Part shown: positions 1 to 9,618 of the stretch, in pieces
How positions within the stretch are numbered: the first letter of the stretch is position 1
Layout of the letters: every line of letters starts with the position of its first letter
Assembly: GCA_028280505.1 (NCBI GenBank)
Contig: JANQLO010000047.1
Span: 36,324-100,323, forward strand
DNA from: Chromatiales bacterium
GTDB taxonomy: Bacteria > Pseudomonadota > Gammaproteobacteria > Chromatiales > Chromatiaceae
Length of the DNA stretch: 64,000 nucleotides
Direction: 5' to 3'
Notes under the pieces: generated by a model
The model's database searches: none
What the model was told of the DNA's origin: nothing
What the model saw: the letters and a program-made list of their open reading frames with translations, nothing else
Made by a program: the position numbers and the translations under genes

Positions 1-20
1 CCCGGGCGAATTTCAGCAAA

Positions 21-40
21 CGCTGAGATTCGATTCAGCG
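21..40. repeat. Inverted repeat upstream of pstS
   Basis: A 6-bp inverted repeat (CGCTGA, 8-nt spacer, TCAGCG) lies in the only visible upstream sequence of pstS. It could be the end of an upstream terminator or part of a control region. I could not make out a convincing pho box (two CTGTCAT-like direct repeats) in bases 1-96, so phosphate control of this operon cannot be shown from the window. Confidence 0.3.
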
Positions 41-96
41 CAGCCACGGCGAATGCTGGCCGTGACAACGAACCGATCCCGCCCATGGAGGCTTTT

Positions 97-1209
97 GTGT
101 TAAAGAAGACTTTGGTATTCGCGGCCCTTTCCGCCGCAATCGTGTCGAGCACGGCGCACGCCGCCGCCGCCCGTGATTACATCAGCATCGTTGGTTCTTC
201 GACTGTTTATCCGTTTGCCACCGTGGTCGCGGAACAGTTCGGTCGGACCACCAAATTCAAAACCCCGAAAGTCGAGTCTACCGGTTCCGGTGGCGGTTTG
301 AAGTTGTTCTGCTCCGGTGTCGGTGTGGAGCATCCGGACATCACCAATGCGTCGCGTCGTATCAAGCCGTCCGAGCAGGAAAAGTGTGCTGCAAACGGCA
401 TCAGCGACATTATCGAAGTGAAGGTCGGCTACGATGGCATCGTTATGGGCCAGGCCAAGATCACCCCTAAGCTGAACCTTACCCGCAAGGATATCTTCTT
501 GGCACTCGCCAAGCAGGTGCCCGGTAAAGACGGCAAGCTGATCGCGAACCCGAACAAGACCTGGAAACAGGTCAATGCAGCGCTGCCTGACGTAAAAATC
601 GAAGTTTTGGGCCCGCCGCCGACTTCCGGTACCCGTGACGCCTTCGTCGAACTGGCAATGGAAGGCGGTGCCAAGAAATTCGCCGATCTCAAGGCACTTC
701 GTGGTTCGAAGGACGCAGCCGAGATCAAGAAGTTGATGGCGAAGCTCGGTATTCCCGAGAGTGCATTCAACAAAAAAGGTAAGAAAGTTTTCCAGGCGGT
801 TGCACACGGTGTTCGTGAAGACGGTCATTACGTCGAAGCCGGCGAGAACGACAACCTGATCGTGCAGAAGCTCGAGGCCAATCCGAATGCGGTCGGTATC
901 TTCGGCTTCTCCTTCCTCGACCAGAACGCCGATAAGATTCACGGCGCGAAGGTCGACGGTCAGGATCCGACCTTCGATGCGATCTCCGACGGGTCTTATC
1001 CCGTGTCGCGTGCCCTGTACTTCTACGCCAAGAAGGCCCACGTCGGTGCCGTACCCGGTATTGCGGAGTACCTGGCCGAGTTCACGTCGGAAAAGGCCTT
1101 CGGTGAAGAGGGTTACCTGACCGAAAAGGGTCTGATCCCGATGTCCGAAGCGGAGCGTGGTCAGTTCCGTTACGACGCCAAGGCGCTTAACCCGATGGGT
1201 AAGCTGTAA
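97..1209 (+). CDS. pstS: Phosphate ABC transporter, periplasmic phosphate-binding protein PstS
   Basis: Periplasmic receptor that binds inorganic phosphate and delivers it to PstCAB. I take the GTG at 97 as start because GGAGG at 87-91 sits 5 nt upstream; the in-frame ATG at 85 would overlap that ribosome site and add four residues. The protein is 370 aa. It opens with a basic n-region and a hydrophobic stretch ending in AHA, a typical Sec signal peptide with cleavage near residue 22. Family motifs follow: IVGSSTVYPF (about residues 31-40), GSGGGLKLFC (about 60) and TSGTRDAF (about 175), which belong to the phosphate-binding cleft of PstS-like proteins. It is first in a pst operon and is separated from pstC by a hairpin, which usually lets the binding protein be made in excess over the permease. 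Confidence 0.95.
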   Translation: MLKKTLVFAALSAAIVSSTAHAAAARDYISIVGSSTVYPFATVVAEQFGRTTKFKTPKVESTGSGGGLKLFCSGVGVEHPDITNASRRIKPSEQEKCAANGISDIIEVKVGYDGIVMGQAKITPKLNLTRKDIFLALAKQVPGKDGKLIANPNKTWKQVNAALPDVKIEVLGPPPTSGTRDAFVELAMEGGAKKFADLKALRGSKDAAEIKKLMAKLGIPESAFNKKGKKVFQAVAHGVREDGHYVEAGENDNLIVQKLEANPNAVGIFGFSFLDQNADKIHGAKVDGQDPTFDAISDGSYPVSRALYFYAKKAHVGAVPGIAEYLAEFTSEKAFGEEGYLTEKGLIPMSEAERGQFRYDAKALNPMGKL

Positions 1210-1244
1210 GACCCAAGTAGCTTTGGCGGATTAACCGTAAGGAT

Positions 1245-1275
1245 AGCGGCGCCCATTCGGGTGCCGCTGTTCTTT
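1245..1275 (+). terminator. Hairpin between pstS and pstC (attenuator or RNA-stability stem)
   Basis: AGCGGCGCCC (1245-1254) pairs with GGGTGCCGCT (1259-1268) around an ATTC loop, with one G-T mismatch, followed by GTTCTTT. It lies 36 nt after the pstS stop and before pstC. Such intercistronic stems typically terminate part of the transcripts or protect the pstS message, giving more PstS than PstC. The short T-run suggests a leaky rather than full terminator. Confidence 0.6.
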
Positions 1276-1301
1276 GACGCGGTCGAAATACGGAAACCAC
1301 G

Positions 1302-2690
1302 ATGCAATTCTCGGTGTTGATATTGGTCTTGCTCGGTGTGATGGCAGTCGCCTTCCACGTCGGGCGGCGGCGTTCATTCGCGACGGTAGGTGGGCCAACC
1401 GGCGTACGCAAGCTGCATTCATTGCCGGCTTATTACGGCTTCTATACCGCTTTGTGGGCCGGTCTTCCGGCGTTGCTGATTGCAGGTGTCTGGGTGTTTT
1501 TCGACGGCACCGTCATCACCGCGATGGTGGTCGAGGCGATGCCGGCCGAGATGAGGGACTTACCGCCTGCCCAACTCGGACTTCTCGTCAATGACATCAC
1601 CAACCTTGCCAACGGCAATATCGTGTCGGGTGAAGTCACCCCGGCAATGCAAAGTGCTGCTGACCATCTGAACGAGCTGCGCGCGCTCGGCGGGACCGCG
1701 TTGGCAGTGGTCGCTCTCAGTATCGCCCTGGGCGCGGGGTCGCTGGCCTGGCGTGCGATCGGGCCAAAGATGCGGGCACGTAACCGCGTCGAATGGATCG
1801 TCAGCGGTCTGCTGATCGCCTGTTCGCTGATCGCGATCTTGACAACCATCGGCATCGTACTGTCGGTGTTGTTCGAATCTTTCCGGTTTTTCCAGAAGAT
1901 CCCGTTTACGGATTTTCTTTTCGGGCTCGAGTGGAGCCCGCAGGTTGCGTTACGTGAAGATCAGGTTGGCGCAAGTGGCGCCTTTGGTGCGGTCCCGCTG
2001 TTTGCCGGCACCCTGCTGATCTCGTTTATCGCGCTATTGGTCGCGGTGCCGATCGGTCTGATGTCGGCCATCTATCTGGCCGATTATGCCGGGCCCAGGC
2101 TGCGTTCCTATGCCAAGCCCGTGCTCGAGGTACTGGCCGGTGTACCGACCGTCGTATATGGTTTTTTTGCCGCATTGACGTTGGCGCCGGCGATTCGTCA
2201 GGCCGGTGAGTTCATGGGTCTCTCGGTGTCCTCGGAGAGTGCGCTGGCCGCCGGTTTGGTGATGGGCATCATGATCATTCCGTTTGTGTCGTCCTTGTCC
2301 GACGACGTGATCAATGCCGTACCGCAATCGCTCCGCGATGCCGCCTACGCATTGGGCGCAACCCGTTCGGAGACCATTCGCCAAGTGGTGTTGCCGGCGG
2401 CGTTGCCCGGCATCATGGGTGGCATACTGCTTGCCGCATCGCGTGCCATAGGGGAGACCATGATCGTGGTGATGGCGGCCGGTCTGAGTGCCAATCTGAC
2501 CGCGAATCCGCTCGACAGTGTCACGACGGTGACGGTGCAGATCGTGACCCTGCTGGTCGGCGACCAGGAGTTCGACAGCGCTAAGACGCTGGCTGCCTTC
2601 GCGCTCGGACTTGTGCTGTTCGTCGTTACCCTGGGTTTAAACATCGTGGCCTTGCACATTGTGCGCAAGTACCGCGAGCAGTACGAGTGA
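1302..2690 (+). CDS. pstC: Phosphate ABC transporter permease PstC
   Basis: Inner-membrane permease subunit that pairs with PstA to form the phosphate channel. At 462 aa it is well above the roughly 320 aa of E. coli PstC. The additional N-terminal part has hydrophobic segments at about residues 1-20, 45-65 and 130-150, with a soluble loop between the last two. The ordinary permease core begins near residue 170 and holds the EAA cytoplasmic loop (DAAYALGATRSETIRQVVLP, about residues 346-365) that docks onto PstB, followed by the family sequence AIGETMIVVMAAG. Extended PstC proteins of this sort occur in several marine and sulfur-oxidising gammaproteobacteria. The gene ends 6 nt before pstA, so the two are co-transcribed. 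Confidence 0.93.
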   Translation: MQFSVLILVLLGVMAVAFHVGRRRSFATVGGPTGVRKLHSLPAYYGFYTALWAGLPALLIAGVWVFFDGTVITAMVVEAMPAEMRDLPPAQLGLLVNDITNLANGNIVSGEVTPAMQSAADHLNELRALGGTALAVVALSIALGAGSLAWRAIGPKMRARNRVEWIVSGLLIACSLIAILTTIGIVLSVLFESFRFFQKIPFTDFLFGLEWSPQVALREDQVGASGAFGAVPLFAGTLLISFIALLVAVPIGLMSAIYLADYAGPRLRSYAKPVLEVLAGVPTVVYGFFAALTLAPAIRQAGEFMGLSVSSESALAAGLVMGIMIIPFVSSLSDDVINAVPQSLRDAAYALGATRSETIRQVVLPAALPGIMGGILLAASRAIGETMIVVMAAGLSANLTANPLDSVTTVTVQIVTLLVGDQEFDSAKTLAAFALGLVLFVVTLGLNIVALHIVRKYREQYE

Positions 2691-2696
2691 TCGAAC

Positions 2697-3989
2697 ATGG
2701 CTGAACAACAAAACACACGTACCATCGACAAGGTCAATGCGTCGCTGAAACGGCGTTATGCGACCGAGCGTCGGTTCAAGACGCTTGGATTGGGTGCCGT
2801 CGTACTCGGCCTTCTGTTCGTGTCGATGCTGTTCGTGGATATCCTTAGCAAAGGCTATTCGGCCTTCGTGCAGACCCACATCCAGCTCGAGGTTTATTTC
2901 GACCCTGAGATCCTCGACCCCGAAGGCACGCGGGACATGGAGGCGATTGCCCGTGCCGATTTCCGTCAGCTGGTGCGTGAGCCTTTGCGTCAGATCTTCC
3001 CCGAGGTGACCTCACGGCGCGACAAACGGGCGCTTTACAAGATCCTGAGTACGGGCGCGCCTTTTCAATTGATAGAAATGGTGCGTGCCAATCCCGATTT
3101 GATCGGTACGAGAATGACCATCGACCTGATTGCCGACGATGACATCGACATGCTGGTCAAGGGACATATCGATCGTAACGCGCCGGCCGATCAGCGACGG
3201 GTCAACGATACCGTTATCGGTTGGATCGACCGCCTCGACGAGCAGGGACTGGTCGCGACCAAATTCAACACCGGTTTCTTCATCAACGGCGATTCGCGTG
3301 AACCCGAACTCGCCGGTATCGGCGGTGCGGTAGCCGGTTCTTTCTATACGCTACTGGTGACCTTGGCGCTGTCTTTCCCCATCGGTGTCGCGGCGGCCAT
3401 TTATCTCGAAGAGTTCGCGCCCAAGAATCGCTGGACCGATCTGATCGAGGTGAACATCAACAACCTGGCCGCGGTGCCTTCCATCGTGTTCGGTTTGCTT
3501 GGCCTGGCGATGTTCATCAATTTGTTCGGTCTACCGCGCTCCGCGCCTCTGGTGGGCGGCCTGGTACTGACGCTGATGACGTTGCCGACCATCATTATCG
3601 CGTCTCGTGCCGCATTGAAGTCGGTGCCGCCGTCAATCCGGGAAGCAGCCTTGGGTGTCGGCGCCTCACGCATGCAGACGGTGTTTCATCACGTCGTACC
3701 GCTGGCGATGCCCGGTATGCTGACCGGTACCATCATCGGTATGGCCCAGGCGCTCGGCGAGACCGCGCCGCTGCTGATGATCGGTATGGTGGCGTTTATC
3801 GTGGATATCCCGGGCGGACCGATGGATCCGTCGTCCGTGCTGCCGGTTCAGGTCTATCTGTGGGCCGATAGTCCGGAGCGCGCGTTCGTCGAACGTACCT
3901 CGGCAGCGATTATCGTATTGCTGAGTTTCTTGATTGCAATGAATACCTTCGCGGTCATCATGCGCCGTCGCTTCGAGCGTCGCTGGTGA
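2697..3989 (+). CDS. pstA: Phosphate ABC transporter permease PstA
   Basis: Second permease subunit of the Pst transporter. It is 430 aa against about 290 aa for the usual family member. After the first membrane helix (about residues 30-50) there is an unusual soluble insertion of roughly 160 residues, expected to be periplasmic, before the permease core starts near residue 215 ([18 protein letters not shown]). The EAA loop [20 protein letters not shown] (about 305-324) and the following [13 protein letters not shown] are clear PstA signatures. It follows pstC by 6 nt. The large inserts in both permeases are probably related, since PstC also carries an added soluble region, and might contact PstS. 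Confidence 0.93.
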   Translation: MAEQQNTRTIDKVNASLKRRYATERRFKTLGLGAVVLGLLFVSMLFVDILSKGYSAFVQTHIQLEVYFDPEILDPEGTRDMEAIARADFRQLVREPLRQIFPEVTSRRDKRALYKILSTGAPFQLIEMVRANPDLIGTRMTIDLIADDDIDMLVKGHIDRNAPADQRRVNDTVIGWIDRLDEQGLVATKFNTGFFINGDSREPELAGIGGAVAGSFYTLLVTLALSFPIGVAAAIYLEEFAPKNRWTDLIEVNINNLAAVPSIVFGLLGLAMFINLFGLPRSAPLVGGLVLTLMTLPTIIIASRAALKSVPPSIREAALGVGASRMQTVFHHVVPLAMPGMLTGTIIGMAQALGETAPLLMIGMVAFIVDIPGGPMDPSSVLPVQVYLWADSPERAFVERTSAAIIVLLSFLIAMNTFAVIMRRRFERRW

Positions 3990-4015
3990 TTGGTGTGGCA
4001 AAAGAGGAAGAACCC

Positions 4016-4888
4016 ATGAATACTGCTGAGAATGTCGCCACCGAGGCGGTCAACGGCACCAAGGTGCGGTCCGAACAGGGTTCGAAGCCGCTCGACAGCG
4101 ATTTTGAAACCGTCGGCGAGGTGCGCGTCCCCAACGCGCGCATGACGGCAACCGACGTCAATGTCTATTACGGCGACAAGCACGCGATCATCGATGTCAA
4201 CCTGGATATCGGCAAAAACCAGGTCATCGCGATGATCGGTCCGTCCGGCTGCGGTAAGTCGACCTTCCTGCGTTGCCTCAACCGGATGAACGACACCATC
4301 GACATCTGTCGGGTAACCGGCGAGATCAAGCTGGACGATCAGGATATCTACGATCGCAAGCTCGACGTGGTTCCGCTGCGTGCCCAGGTCGGCATGGTGT
4401 TCCAAAAGCCGAACCCTTTCCCGAAATCCATTTACGACAACATCGCCTACGGTCCGCGTATCCACGGTCTGGTCGCGAGTCGTGCCGAACTCGACGAGAT
4501 CGTGGAAAACAGCCTGGCCAAGGCCGGTCTGTGGGACGAGGTCAAGGATCGTCTCGACCAGCCCGGTACCGGTCTTTCCGGCGGTCAGCAGCAGCGTCTG
4601 TGTATTGCTCGCACCATCGCGGTCGAGCCGGAGGTGATCCTGATGGACGAGCCGTGCTCGGCGCTCGATCCTATCGCGACCGCCAAGATCGAGGAACTCA
4701 TCGACGAGTTGCGTGAGAACTACACCATTGCGATCGTGACCCACTCGATGCAGCAGGCCGCGCGGGTCTCGCAACGCACGGCTTATTTCCATCTGGGCAA
4801 TCTGGTCGAGGTCGGCGAGACCACACAGATTTTCACCAACCCGCGGCACAAATTGACCGAGGACTACATCACCGGTCGTTTCGGCTGA
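4016..4888 (+). CDS. pstB: Phosphate ABC transporter ATP-binding protein PstB
   Basis: ATPase that powers phosphate import through PstCA. I chose ATG 4016 because AGAGGAAG (4003-4010) sits just upstream; an in-frame GTG at 3986, overlapping the pstA end, would add ten residues. The 290-aa protein has a non-conserved leader of about 40 residues, then Walker [10 protein letters not shown] (about 75-83), a Q-loop at [10 protein letters not shown], signature LSGGQQQR, Walker B VILMDEP and the H-loop VTHSM. All catalytic residues are intact. Between Walker A and signature it carries the PstB-typical sequence RCLNRMND. Fourth gene of the operon, 26 nt after pstA. Confidence 0.96.
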   Translation: MNTAENVATEAVNGTKVRSEQGSKPLDSDFETVGEVRVPNARMTATDVNVYYGDKHAIIDVNLDIGKNQVIAMIGPSGCGKSTFLRCLNRMNDTIDICRVTGEIKLDDQDIYDRKLDVVPLRAQVGMVFQKPNPFPKSIYDNIAYGPRIHGLVASRAELDEIVENSLAKAGLWDEVKDRLDQPGTGLSGGQQQRLCIARTIAVEPEVILMDEPCSALDPIATAKIEELIDELRENYTIAIVTHSMQQAARVSQRTAYFHLGNLVEVGETTQIFTNPRHKLTEDYITGRFG

Positions 4889-4906
4889 GACCCTGCTGGG
4901 ACAATA

Positions 4907-5641
4907 TTGACAGTGGCTCAAGACGAGAGCTCACGGACGGACGATCCGCACATCCTGTCGCGTTTCGATGGGGATCTGGGCAATCTTCGTCATCTGGTTT
5001 TGAGCATGGGGCAGACGGTCCGTGAGCAGGTCGTGATGGCGAGCGTGGCCGTGGCCCGTTGCGACATTGCCAAGGCTCGCAAGGTTATCGGTCATCGGCG
5101 CCAGATCCGCGATCTCGACATGGCGGCCTTGGAGGCCAACACCAAGTTGTTCGCCATACATCAGCCGGTTGCGCGTGATTTGCGTTTTGTGCTCACGCTG
5201 TCGCGTGCGATCTATGATCTGGAACGGATCAGCGGCGAGGCGGTACGTCTGGCCGATATCGCCGAGCGTCTTTACGAAGAACAGCCGTCGAGCGCTGAAT
5301 GCGCCATCTTCGAGGACGTCGAGAGAATCTCTGCCCCGGCGGTCGATTTACTCGATCGCAGCATGCAGGCCCTGGCCGATGAAGACGTCCATGCTGCCGT
5401 CGAGGTTGCCCTGGACATCGATGATATGGAGCGGCTGTTTCGCGGCTCGCTCCGGCGGTTGGCCACGTATCTGATGGAAGACCCGCGCAATATCCGCTGG
5501 GTGATCGATGCGACCCTGGGCATCAAGGCAATGGAGCGTATTGGCGATCATGCCTGCAGTATCGCGCGGAACATTATTTTCTCGGTGACCGGCAAGGACG
5601 TGCGTCACGCCAGTGTCGAAAACTTAGAGCAGACTGCTTGA
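4907..5641 (+). CDS. phoU: Phosphate signalling/transport regulator PhoU
   Basis: Cytoplasmic all-helical protein that couples the Pst transporter to the PhoR-PhoB two-component system and restrains phosphate uptake. At 244 aa it has the normal length, with two PhoU repeats (about residues 20-115 and 120-225), each a three-helix bundle with acidic metal-binding positions such as ERIGDHACSIA in the second. The start is a TTG at 4907 or a GTG at 4913; neither has a strong ribosome site, and no ATG precedes the conserved part. Last gene of the pst operon, 18 nt after pstB. The next gene is convergent and only 13 nt away. Confidence 0.94.
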   Translation: MTVAQDESSRTDDPHILSRFDGDLGNLRHLVLSMGQTVREQVVMASVAVARCDIAKARKVIGHRRQIRDLDMAALEANTKLFAIHQPVARDLRFVLTLSRAIYDLERISGEAVRLADIAERLYEEQPSSAECAIFEDVERISAPAVDLLDRSMQALADEDVHAAVEVALDIDDMERLFRGSLRRLATYLMEDPRNIRWVIDATLGIKAMERIGDHACSIARNIIFSVTGKDVRHASVENLEQTA

Positions 5642-5654
5642 TCTCCCGCTCCCG

Positions 5655-5975
5655 CTATATGTAGTACAGTAGCGAACGAAAGTAGGTCCCCCAGACCAAC
5701 AGTAGACCGCCGCCGGCGATCAGATCCAGCCACATCCGCCGACGTTTTACCGCCCGGATTTCGTCCGGTTGTTCGATCATGAAGACTCGATTCATCAAGG
5801 CATCGAGCATCAGGACAAAAAAGAACAACACCACGACCGCGGGGATGATATAGGCCGTCATCACCCCGATCCCCTCGGGTTCCATGTCGGCGAGCAGCAC
5901 CATCGGTAGGCTGGTGAATGCCAGACCGACCAGGGTCAATCGCATGCCGCCGATGTCTTTCAGGTTTGCAAACAT
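5655..5975 (-). CDS. Small inner-membrane protein, unknown function
   Basis: A 106-aa protein I cannot assign to a named family. Hydropathy by eye gives three membrane segments: about residues 12-30, 38-60 (a strong stretch, AYIIPAVVVLFFFVLMLDAL) and 84-103. A basic KRRR patch lies between the second and third, so that loop is probably cytoplasmic. It is convergent with phoU and shares no operon with it. The coding frame is supported by the regular hydrophobic pattern and by the tight spacing to phoU, but the function is unknown. Confidence 0.6.
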   Translation of the reverse strand: MFANLKDIGGMRLTLVGLAFTSLPMVLLADMEPEGIGVMTAYIIPAVVVLFFFVLMLDALMNRVFMIEQPDEIRAVKRRRMWLDLIAGGGLLLVWGTYFRSLLYYI

Positions 5976-6005
5976 GGTTACTCAGCCCGCCTATTGCACG
6001 AAGGA

Positions 6006-6176
6006 TTCGGATTTTGTGGGAGAGCCGGCTAGGCAGGTCGGCCGATCGCCCGAAGGGCCATAGCCGTTGCTATGGGTCAAGGGGGTGTCGCTCCCGGCGT
6101 CCTGCCTCTCGCGACACTTGCGCATCCCTGCACATCGTCGGCCGAGATGCGACGTCGGCTCTTTCACAAAACCGAA
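6006..6176. repeat. MITE-like element bounded by an imperfect inverted repeat
   Basis: The left arm (6006-6045: TTCGG, ATTTTGTGGGAGAGCCGG, then TCGGCCGA) and the right arm (6138-6176, same elements on the opposite strand with TTTTGTGAAAGAGCCG) form an imperfect inverted repeat of about 35 bp around a GC-rich centre of about 90 bp. The size, absence of a plausible gene and gene-flanked position fit a miniature inverted-repeat or REP-type element. No second copy was seen in this window, and I did not identify a target-site duplication. It fills most of the 365-bp gap between the small membrane protein and the next gene. Confidence 0.5.
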
Positions 6177-6340
6177 TAGGACAAAGCGTATCTGCTCCAT
6201 CGACAGCAAAGCGATGTACGATCGTCTGATAACCCAGGTTTTTTCGATCATTCCGGTTCCGCCTTCGTGCAATATGCGGGTTAGGCAAGGTGGATTAAGG
6301 GCAGTACACTATCGCCTCCCTATCGTTCCCGCATTCTACT

Positions 6341-6646
6341 ATGCCCGAGGTTCCGCATGAGTTGCTGCAGCAATTGATCGATTTGGTCGATGAGTTGCGT
6401 GAGAAAACTGAAGGATTTCTCGAACAGGCAGGCGATCAGCAGTTGTGGTACGACCGCGGTTATGCCAATGGCATGCTGTTGGCGTTACGCGATCTCGGTC
6501 AGGCCGAACTGCTCGGCGAGCGCAGGCCCGACGATCCCGGCGAACTGGGCGCCCATTTCGCGATGGCCTGGGGCAAGGCGTATCGGCATGGCGAGACCAT
6601 GGGTAGCCGAGAGACCCACGAAATCACAGGAAACCAGATGCAATGA
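6341..6646 (+). CDS. Conserved-looking hypothetical protein upstream of xthA
   Basis: A 101-aa soluble protein with no family I recognise. The N-terminal half is an amphipathic helix (residues about 5-35, rich in Leu/Glu/Lys), followed by [16 protein letters not shown] and a charged tail. Its stop overlaps the xthA start in an ATGA arrangement, which indicates translational coupling and is the best evidence that it is real. No strong ribosome site is visible before ATG 6341. Confidence 0.6.
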   Translation: MPEVPHELLQQLIDLVDELREKTEGFLEQAGDQQLWYDRGYANGMLLALRDLGQAELLGERRPDDPGELGAHFAMAWGKAYRHGETMGSRETHEITGNQMQ

Positions 6647-7455
6647 CGCGAGTCGTTTCGTTCAACATCAATGGCGTCCGCGCCCGTCCGCACCAACTGG
6701 CCGCGTTACGCGATCAATACGACCCGGATATCATCGGGTTGCAGGAAACCAAGGTCCAAGACCCGGATTTTCCGCGCGGCGTGATTGAGGATCTGGGCTA
6801 TCACGTCGCTTTCTATGGTCAGAAGGGACACTATGGTGTGGCATTGTTATCGAAGCAGCCGCCGTTGAGCGTCGATTACGGGCTGCCGAAGGATGACAAC
6901 GATGCGCAGCGTCGCTTGATCACTGCCCGCTACGCATTGGGTGGCGGCGAGCTGACCGTGATCAACGGTTATTTTCCTCAAGGCGAGAGTCGCGACCACC
7001 CGACCAAGTTTCCGCACAAGGCGCGTTTTTACGACGAACTCGGTACCTTGCTCAATGAGCGCTACACACCGGACCAGGCATTGATGGTGATCGGGGACAT
7101 GAATGTGGCGCCGAGCGACCGGGATATCGGGATTGGTGCCGACAATGCCAAACGCTGGTTGCGCGACGGCAAGTGCAGTTTTCTGCCGGAAGAACGTGAG
7201 TGGCTTGAAAAACTGCTGGACTGGGGATTGTACGATACCTTCCGGCTGTGTTTTCCCGAGACGGACGATCGCTTCAGCTGGTTCGATTATCGTAGCCGTG
7301 GCTTCGAGCGCGACCCGAAGCGCGGTTTGCGTATCGATCTGCTGTTGGCGACTGCATCGCTACAGAACCGGGTGAGTGACGCCGGGATCGCCTACGATAT
7401 TCGGTCGATGGAAAAACCGTCGGATCATTGTCCGATCTGGGTCGATTTCGATTGA
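6643..7455 (+). CDS. xthA: Exodeoxyribonuclease III (AP endonuclease)
   Basis: Base-excision repair enzyme that cuts at abasic sites and removes 3' blocking groups; it also degrades double-stranded DNA 3' to 5'. The 270-aa length matches E. coli XthA. Visible catalytic motifs of the exonuclease III/endonuclease-exonuclease-phosphatase fold are FNINGVRAR at the N-terminus, LQETKVQ (metal-binding Glu), GYFPQGE, GDMNVAP (catalytic Asp/Asn) and [10 protein letters not shown] at the C-terminus (Asp-His pair). It is coupled to the upstream small gene by a 4-bp overlap, and the downstream hydrolase begins within a few bases of its stop. Confidence 0.95.
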   Translation: MTRVVSFNINGVRARPHQLAALRDQYDPDIIGLQETKVQDPDFPRGVIEDLGYHVAFYGQKGHYGVALLSKQPPLSVDYGLPKDDNDAQRRLITARYALGGGELTVINGYFPQGESRDHPTKFPHKARFYDELGTLLNERYTPDQALMVIGDMNVAPSDRDIGIGADNAKRWLRDGKCSFLPEEREWLEKLLDWGLYDTFRLCFPETDDRFSWFDYRSRGFERDPKRGLRIDLLLATASLQNRVSDAGIAYDIRSMEKPSDHCPIWVDFD

Positions 7456-7460
7456 AACCG

Positions 7461-8222
7461 ATGTTGCTTTGGGCGATCAAGATCGGGCTGTTGGTCTACA
7501 TCGGTTTCGGTGTTCTGCTGTATGTCATGCAACGTTCGATGATGTATATGCCCGTCGGCGAGAATTTGGCCGAGAATGTACCGGTCGAGCGTCTGGCAAT
7601 CGATGAGGGCAGTCTCAAGCTCTGGGTGTTGGCACCGGAACACGAGCACGCGGTGATCTATTTTGGCGGCAATGCCGAAGACGTGTATTGGAACGCGCCG
7701 GACTTTCGGACCTCGTTGCCGCAGCACGCGGTCTATCTGGTCAACTACCGGGGTTACGGCGGCAGCAGTGGTTCGCCGAGCGAGGCGGCCTTTTTCGCCG
7801 ATGCCCTGCAGATCTTCGATACGCTGCGTGAACGGCATAAGAAGATCTCGGTGATCGGCCGTAGTCTCGGCAGCGGTGTCGCCACTTATCTCGCCAGCCA
7901 GCGTCCCGTCGAGCACCTGGTTCTGGTCACGCCGCACGACAGTGCGTTGGCGGTTGCCCGACGGCTCTATCCGGTCTACCCGGTGGGCTTGATGCTCAAG
8001 GACCGTTACGAGAGCGCGCGTTATGCAGCCGAGGTGCGTGCCCCGACATTATTGTTGATCGCCGAACACGACAGGATGATTGCGCGGGAGCATTCGGTGA
8101 ATCTGTGGCAGGCCTTTGCGGACGGGCAGGCTGAGCAGATCGTCATCGACGGTGCCGGTCACAACGATATATCGGGCCGAGCGCGTTATTGGGATGAGAT
8201 CGCCGGTTTTCTCGGTCTTTGA
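7461..8222 (+). CDS. Membrane-anchored alpha/beta hydrolase
   Basis: A serine hydrolase of the alpha/beta fold, similar in layout to the YfhR/BEM46 group. The start at ATG 7461 gives a protein of 253 aa; an in-frame TTG at 7452 would overlap the xthA stop. The first 25 residues form one hydrophobic helix, so the enzyme is tethered to the membrane, probably facing the periplasm. The nucleophile elbow is GRSLGSG; the acid is in AEHDRM and the histidine in GAGHNDI, so the triad is complete. Substrate unknown. Confidence 0.8.
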   Translation: MLLWAIKIGLLVYIGFGVLLYVMQRSMMYMPVGENLAENVPVERLAIDEGSLKLWVLAPEHEHAVIYFGGNAEDVYWNAPDFRTSLPQHAVYLVNYRGYGGSSGSPSEAAFFADALQIFDTLRERHKKISVIGRSLGSGVATYLASQRPVEHLVLVTPHDSALAVARRLYPVYPVGLMLKDRYESARYAAEVRAPTLLLIAEHDRMIAREHSVNLWQAFADGQAEQIVIDGAGHNDISGRARYWDEIAGFLGL

Positions 8223-8240
8223 GTCGGCGGGCAGTTTCGC

Positions 8241-9536
8241 TCAGACGGGGTCCACGCATTCACCGACCAATCGTTCGCCGTCGCTGCTCAGGCCGGCAGC
8301 CCTGACCTGCACGATGCGATTTTGCCAGTCGGCGCTAGCCTCGATCTCCATCCTCAGGTAGTTCTGGGTGTAACCCGTCCAGAGACGTTTATCCGACGTC
8401 GCCCGTGAACTGTCGCTCTCGAGCAATACGGCATAGTCTTTACCCAGTGCAGCCGTCAATACCGCCCGACGTTGGCGTTGTGCCAGTTCATGCAGTGCCT
8501 GGCTGCGTGCGCGCTTGATCTCACGAGACACCTGATTCGGCATCTTGGCGGCCTTGGTTCCCTCGCGCGCCGAATAGGCGAAGATGTGGATATGGCCGAA
8601 CGTCATTTGGTCGACGAAGTCGAGCGTCTGTTGCCATTCGGCATCGGTCTCGCCGGGAAAACCGACAATGATGTCGGTGGTGATGTTGAATCCGGGTATC
8701 GTGGCGCGGGCTTGGGTGACCAACGTGCGGAACTCCTCCGTACGGCAGCGGCGCGACATCCGCCGCAATACGCTGTCGGCACCGCTCTGGATCGGCAGGT
8801 GTAGATGCGGCATCAGCCTGGGGTTGGCGAACAATGCCCAGAAATCTTTATCCAGTTCCCAGGGTTCGAGCGAACCCAGTCGCACGCGCGCTATCGACGT
8901 GCGGTTGAGCACGGCTTCGACCAGTTGTGCCAAGGTGCTGTCGATATCGCTGCCATAGCCCCCCAGATGCACGCCGGCCAGCACCACCTCACGAATGCCG
9001 CCGGCTTGCAATTGCCGGATTTCGCCGACCACGTCGTCGATCGAGCGGCTGCGCTCCTCGCCGCGTGCCCGAGTCACGATGCAGAAAGTGCAGCGATAAC
9101 GACAGCCGTCCTGAACCTTGATGAAGGCTCGCTGGCGGCCTCGTGCGAACAATAGGTTCTCACCGGGCTCGGTAGCCGATCGGGGCATCAACGGCAGGTC
9201 GAGTTCGCGGGCGGCGATCTCGATCAGTCTGTCCTTGTCGGTATTCGGGATCACCAGGTCGACACCGAGTTCGGCCGCGGTTTCTTCAGGGGACAGCGCG
9301 GCATGGCAACCGCTGACCACCAACTTGGCCTGTGGGTTGGTTTGATGGGTCCGCCGGATCATCTGGCGTGATTTGCGCACCGATTCGGCCGTGACCGCGC
9401 AGGTATTCAGTATCACCAGATCGGCCTGTTCGGCCTCGGTGGTGAGCTGGAAGCCGCGCGCGCGACAATCACTCGACCAACGTTCGAGTTCGGCCTCGTT
9501 CAGTCGGCAGCCCAGTGCCTGAAGGAAAACGCGCAT
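8241..9536 (-). CDS. mtaB: tRNA t6A37 methylthiotransferase MtaB (radical SAM)
   Basis: Adds a methylthio group to N6-threonylcarbamoyladenosine at position 37 of ANN-decoding tRNAs, forming ms2t6A. The 431-aa protein shows the N-terminal UPF0004 domain with the three cluster cysteines C10 (GCRLNEAE), C46 (NTCAVT) and C77 (SGCHA), then the radical-SAM cluster C145-x3-C149-x2-C152 and GGIREVVLAGVHLGGYG. The C-terminal 60 residues form a TRAM-like RNA-binding domain. The GCRLNE and CxxxCxxC context separates it from MiaB and RimO. It is convergent with the hydrolase gene and divergent from rmuC. Confidence 0.88.
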   Translation of the reverse strand: MRVFLQALGCRLNEAELERWSSDCRARGFQLTTEAEQADLVILNTCAVTAESVRKSRQMIRRTHQTNPQAKLVVSGCHAALSPEETAAELGVDLVIPNTDKDRLIEIAARELDLPLMPRSATEPGENLLFARGRQRAFIKVQDGCRYRCTFCIVTRARGEERSRSIDDVVGEIRQLQAGGIREVVLAGVHLGGYGSDIDSTLAQLVEAVLNRTSIARVRLGSLEPWELDKDFWALFANPRLMPHLHLPIQSGADSVLRRMSRRCRTEEFRTLVTQARATIPGFNITTDIIVGFPGETDAEWQQTLDFVDQMTFGHIHIFAYSAREGTKAAKMPNQVSREIKRARSQALHELAQRQRRAVLTAALGKDYAVLLESDSSRATSDKRLWTGYTQNYLRMEIEASADWQNRIVQVRAAGLSSDGERLVGECVDPV

Positions 9537-9618
9537 GAATTCGGTAATCGGCTTGTCGTTTCAACCGTGGTCGCGCATTCTAGCCCAATACTCGGAATCA
9601 AAGCCGGCCGCTCAACGC

